Shown here: positions 61,692 to 64,000 of the stretch, in pieces | How the letters are laid out: every line of letters starts with the position of its first letter | How positions within the stretch are numbered: position 1 is the first letter of the stretch | The notes under the pieces: model-generated | Databases searched by the model: none | What the model saw: the letters and a program-made list of their open reading frames with translations, nothing else | What the model was told of the DNA's origin: nothing | NCBI RefSeq assembly: GCF_021458635.1 | Contig: NZ_JAIRDQ010000004.1 | Span: forward strand, 434,001 to 498,000 | Source of the DNA: Bradyrhizobium monzae | Lineage (GTDB): Bacteria > Pseudomonadota > Alphaproteobacteria > Rhizobiales > Xanthobacteraceae | Direction of reading: 5' to 3' | DNA length: 64,000 nt | Made by a program: the position numbers and the translations under genes

Positions 61692-62186
61692 ATGACCAGC
61701 AAGCGACTTTGCTTCGAGCCGGGTCACAAGCCCAAATGCCTCGTCATCGTCGACGACACCGCCGAATGGGATCGCGCGGTCTATTACGCCAGCCGCTGGG
61801 CGATCCGCGCCGGCGGCGGCGTGGTGATGTTGCGCATCATCGAGATCGAGGACCAGAACCAGCAATGGCTGGGTGTCGCCGACATTATGCGCGCCGAGGC
61901 CCATGAAGCGGCGGAAGCCGCGCTCGACCGCGCCGCCGGCCGCGCCAACGGCATTGCCGCGATCACGCCGGAGCGGCTCATCCGCGAGGGCGCCGCGATG
62001 GAACAGCTGCTCGCGGTCATCGACGAGGACCCCGATATTGCCATGCTCGTGCTCGCCGCCAGCCCCGGCGCGGAAGGGCCGGGACCGTGGGTGGCGCTGC
62101 TCACGCATGCACTCGGCACGTTCCCGGTGCCGGTGACCATCATTTCAGGTGCGCTGAGCGATCAAAGCGTGGATTCGCTGACGTAG
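61692..62186 (+). CDS. Universal stress protein family protein
   Basis: The 164-residue protein has the Usp alpha/beta fold pattern: PKCLVIVDDTAEWDRAVYYASRWAIRAGGGVVMLRII, then the C-terminal region LVLAASPGAEGPGPWVALLTHALGTFPVPVTII. The ATP-binding G-x2-G-x9-G(S/T) motif is altered (AASPGAEGPGPWV), so nucleotide binding is uncertain. It is a single-domain cytoplasmic protein; function in stress is by family only. ATG at 61692 is used. A NifU-like gene follows. Confidence 0.8.
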   Translation: MTSKRLCFEPGHKPKCLVIVDDTAEWDRAVYYASRWAIRAGGGVVMLRIIEIEDQNQQWLGVADIMRAEAHEAAEAALDRAAGRANGIAAITPERLIREGAAMEQLLAVIDEDPDIAMLVLAASPGAEGPGPWVALLTHALGTFPVPVTIISGALSDQSVDSLT

Positions 62187-62342
62187 CCGCTCCGACCCCT
62201 CCATGGGACGGTAAGCAATGGCCTAACCCGCTGAAATAACAGCGAAACGACCGTCTATCCCCTTGACCGTGCGTTCCCCGTCGCCATCTGCTACTGGATG
62301 GAGCACGCGCCGGCCTTGAACCGGCGACGTCTGGAGAGAACC

Positions 62343-62912
62343 ATGTTCATTCAAACCGAAGCCACCCCCAATCCCGCCACGTTGAAATTCATTCCCGGCC
62401 GCGTCGTCGTCGACGGCAGCCCGATGGAGTTTGCTAGCCGCGAATCCGCTGTGCGTTCGCCGCTCGCGGAAAAGCTGTTCGAGGTGCCCGGCGTCACCGG
62501 CGTGTTCTATGGGTCGGATTTCATCACCGTGACCAAGGCGAACGGTGAATGGCAGCAGCTTAAGCCCGCGATCCTCGGTGCCATCATGGAGCACTACATG
62601 TCCGGCGCGCCGCTGCTCGCCGACGGCGCTGCGCAAGCCGATGTCGATCTCGACGACGAAGACGAGTTCTTCGACGAGTCCGATGCCGAGACGGTCGACA
62701 TGATCAAGGATCTGATCGAGACGCGGGTGCGGCCGGCGGTCGCCAATGACGGCGGCGACATCACTTTCCGCGGCTTCAAGGACGGTATCGTCTATCTCAA
62801 CATGAAGGGCGCCTGCTCCGGCTGCCCGTCATCGACCGCGACGCTCCAGCACGGCATTCAGAATCTGCTGAAGCACTTTGTGCCTGACGTGGTCGAAGTC
62901 CGGCCGATGTGA
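62343..62912 (+). CDS. NifU-like iron-sulfur scaffold protein
   Basis: The 189-residue protein has an N-terminal Nfu domain (MFIQTEATPNPATLKFIPGRVV, then VTGVFYGSDFITVTK) and a C-terminal NifU domain (IKDLIETRVRPAVANDGGDITFRGF) with the cluster-binding GACSGCPSS, whose two Cys at the dimer interface hold a 4Fe-4S cluster. It delivers clusters to target enzymes. An acidic linker (DVDLDDEDEFFDESDAE) joins the domains. GGAGAG before ATG 62343 supports the start. The tsaB and rimI genes follow, a common order in Rhizobiales. Confidence 0.92.
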   Translation: MFIQTEATPNPATLKFIPGRVVVDGSPMEFASRESAVRSPLAEKLFEVPGVTGVFYGSDFITVTKANGEWQQLKPAILGAIMEHYMSGAPLLADGAAQADVDLDDEDEFFDESDAETVDMIKDLIETRVRPAVANDGGDITFRGFKDGIVYLNMKGACSGCPSSTATLQHGIQNLLKHFVPDVVEVRPM

Positions 62913-62923
62913 GCGAGCTGCCA

Positions 62924-63010
62924 TAGGGTGGGCAAAGCGAAGCGTGACCACCTTCTTTCATAGAGGCAAAGCTGGTGGGCACGGCCCAAGAGCGCCTTTG
63001 CCCGCCCTAC
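62924..63010. repeat. Inverted repeat between the NifU-like gene and tsaB
   Basis: TAGGGTGGGCAAAG and CTTTGCCCGCCCTA face each other at the ends of an 87-base element, with inner palindromic pieces. It is another rhizobial intergenic repeat type, with a single copy in this window. Confidence 0.7.
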
Positions 63011-63114
63011 GAAGTGCGGCGATATCAGGGGCTACGAACAGTGAATGACGAATGGCGGATGGGCGTCTGGTTCGCTAAGCTGTCCGCCGTTCGCCACTCA
63101 CTGCTCGTTTTTTC

Positions 63115-63810
63115 ATGCTGATCCTTGCCATCGATACCGCGCTCGAAGCGTGTGCGGCTGCCGTTCTCGACACCGACGCCGGTGAGCTCCTCGCGCAGGA
63201 GCTGCTGCTCATGAAGCGCGGCCATGCCGAGGCGCTGATGCCGATGATCGCGCGCGTGATGCGGTCGGCCGATCTCGCTTTCACGGCGCTCGACCGCATC
63301 GCGGTCACGGTCGGCCCCGGCAGCTTCACCGGCTTGCGCGTCGGCATCTCGGCGGCCCGCGGTCTCGCGCTCGCGGCCAAGCGGCCGGCCGTCGGACTGA
63401 CGACCTTGTCGGCCTACGCAGCCGCCATTGTCGGCCAGAGCGGAACGGTGCCGGTGATCTCCGCGATCGATGCGCGGCACGATCACGTCTATTTCCAGAT
63501 CGTCGCCGGCGACGGCAGTTTGCTGGTGCGGCCGGCCGTCGCTCCCGTCGACGAGGCGATCGCGGCCTCGCAATTCGGCGCGCCGCATCTGGTCGGCAAT
63601 GCCGCAAAGATTCTCGCCGAGCGCTGGCCGAAAGATGCGTCGCAACCTGTTTCGGTCGACCCGCAGCCCGCACCCGACATCAGCTGGGTCGCCTGGCTCG
63701 GCGCTGCGGCAAATGCCGACACCAATCCGGCGCGGCCGTTCTATCTGAAGGCGCCCGATGCAAAGCCGGCGGTCCAGCCCCTGCTCGCCGCTCAAGCCGC
63801 AACGTCATGA
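63115..63810 (+). CDS. tsaB: tRNA threonylcarbamoyladenosine biosynthesis protein TsaB
   Basis: The 231-residue protein has the ASKHA-type N-terminus MLILAIDTALEACAAAVLD and the TsaB hallmark VGPGSFTGLRVGISAARGLALA. TsaB pairs with TsaD and TsaE to make t6A37 in ANN-decoding tRNAs. Its C-terminal half shows the degenerate actin-like fold. It overlaps the start of the next gene by four bases (ATGA), so the two are co-translated. Confidence 0.92.
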   Translation: MLILAIDTALEACAAAVLDTDAGELLAQELLLMKRGHAEALMPMIARVMRSADLAFTALDRIAVTVGPGSFTGLRVGISAARGLALAAKRPAVGLTTLSAYAAAIVGQSGTVPVISAIDARHDHVYFQIVAGDGSLLVRPAVAPVDEAIAASQFGAPHLVGNAAKILAERWPKDASQPVSVDPQPAPDISWVAWLGAAANADTNPARPFYLKAPDAKPAVQPLLAAQAATS

Positions 63811-64000
63811 TGAGATGGTTTTCGGAATGGTGGCGCGGCGGCACCGCCGCCGTCGAACCGGCGTCCGTGCGCGACGCGACACGGTTGGCACAGCTCCACG
63901 CCGCCTCTTTCGCGCACGGCTGGGGCGAAAGCGAGTTCGAGGTCATGCTCAGCGAGCGCAACACGCTCGTCCACCGCTTGCGGCTCGGTCGCAAGACCAT
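63807..64000 (+). CDS. rimI: Ribosomal-protein-alanine N-acetyltransferase RimI (partial)
   Basis: Sixty-four codons are visible from ATG 63807, after which the window ends. The frame reads MMRWFSEWWRGGTAAVEPAS, VRDATRLAQLHAASFAHGWG and ESEFEVMLSERNTLVHRL. The LHAASFAHGWGESEFEVML stretch is the typical N-terminal GNAT segment of RimI in alphaproteobacteria. The acetyl-CoA site lies beyond the window. RimI acetylates the N-terminus of S18. The tsaB-rimI overlap is a conserved pairing and supports the call. Confidence 0.8.
   Translation, partial: MMRWFSEWWRGGTAAVEPASVRDATRLAQLHAASFAHGWGESEFEVMLSERNTLVHRLRLGRKT

Overview
The window is a GC-rich alphaproteobacterial chromosome segment. The rpsT-dnaA-dnaN-recF-gyrB-murA order, the protein sequences and the many short palindromic intergenic repeats point to Bradyrhizobium or a close relative (Nitrobacteraceae). 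This is recognition by eye; no database search was run. No rRNA, tRNA, CRISPR array or intact insertion sequence was found.

Layout. (1) 1-3.8 kb is a worn accessory stretch. It holds a frameshifted DUF2293-type gene, a glycosyltransferase-like gene, two protein-like fragments without start codons, and an unlisted 46-residue peptide gene with a double-glycine leader and a strong ribosome binding site. (2) 3.8-16.5 kb is a mosaic of single genes and small operons: a DNA glycosylase, a metallophosphoesterase, a cNMP-binding protein, a GNAT enzyme, a BchE-like B12/radical SAM protein, an uppS paralogue, a winged-helix regulator with a membrane protein, a secreted serine protease, an ArsR/SRPBCC/DUF899 operon, an orphan Bug-type binding protein, a VOC protein and an acyl-CoA ligase. 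(3) 16.5-30 kb carries an HD-GYP protein, a Fic protein lacking the catalytic histidine, an iorAB-like molybdenum oxidoreductase, a two-gene insert with a DUF4062 protein, hydrolases, an outer-membrane export lipoprotein, msrA and rpsT. (4) 29.3-40.3 kb is the replication block: a long dnaA upstream region, dnaA, dnaN, a DUF559 gene framed by inverted repeats, recF, a secreted unknown, gyrB and a MurA with Asp at the catalytic Cys position. (5) 40.5-57.7 kb has a MATE pump, DUF2867, FUSC, MmgE/PrpD, two class-C-like serine hydrolases, an AraC regulator with membrane domain, pirin, long-form purC, a SulP-STAS-cNMP fusion, gabD and a FadD-like ligase. (6) 57.8-64 kb is housekeeping: a PfkB kinase, murJ, trpS, a Usp protein, a NifU-like Fe-S scaffold, tsaB and the start of rimI.

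The replication genes supply initiator, clamp, gap repair and gyrase, and murA and murJ contribute to peptidoglycan synthesis. The observations most worth following are the Fic protein with H-to-R change and a large palindrome over its promoter; a 17-bp operator-like palindrome on the uppS start codon matched by one upstream of the nearby regulator operon; the DUF559 gene between inverted repeats that also occur at 40.3 kb without the gene; the DUF4062 insert; and the double-glycine peptide.
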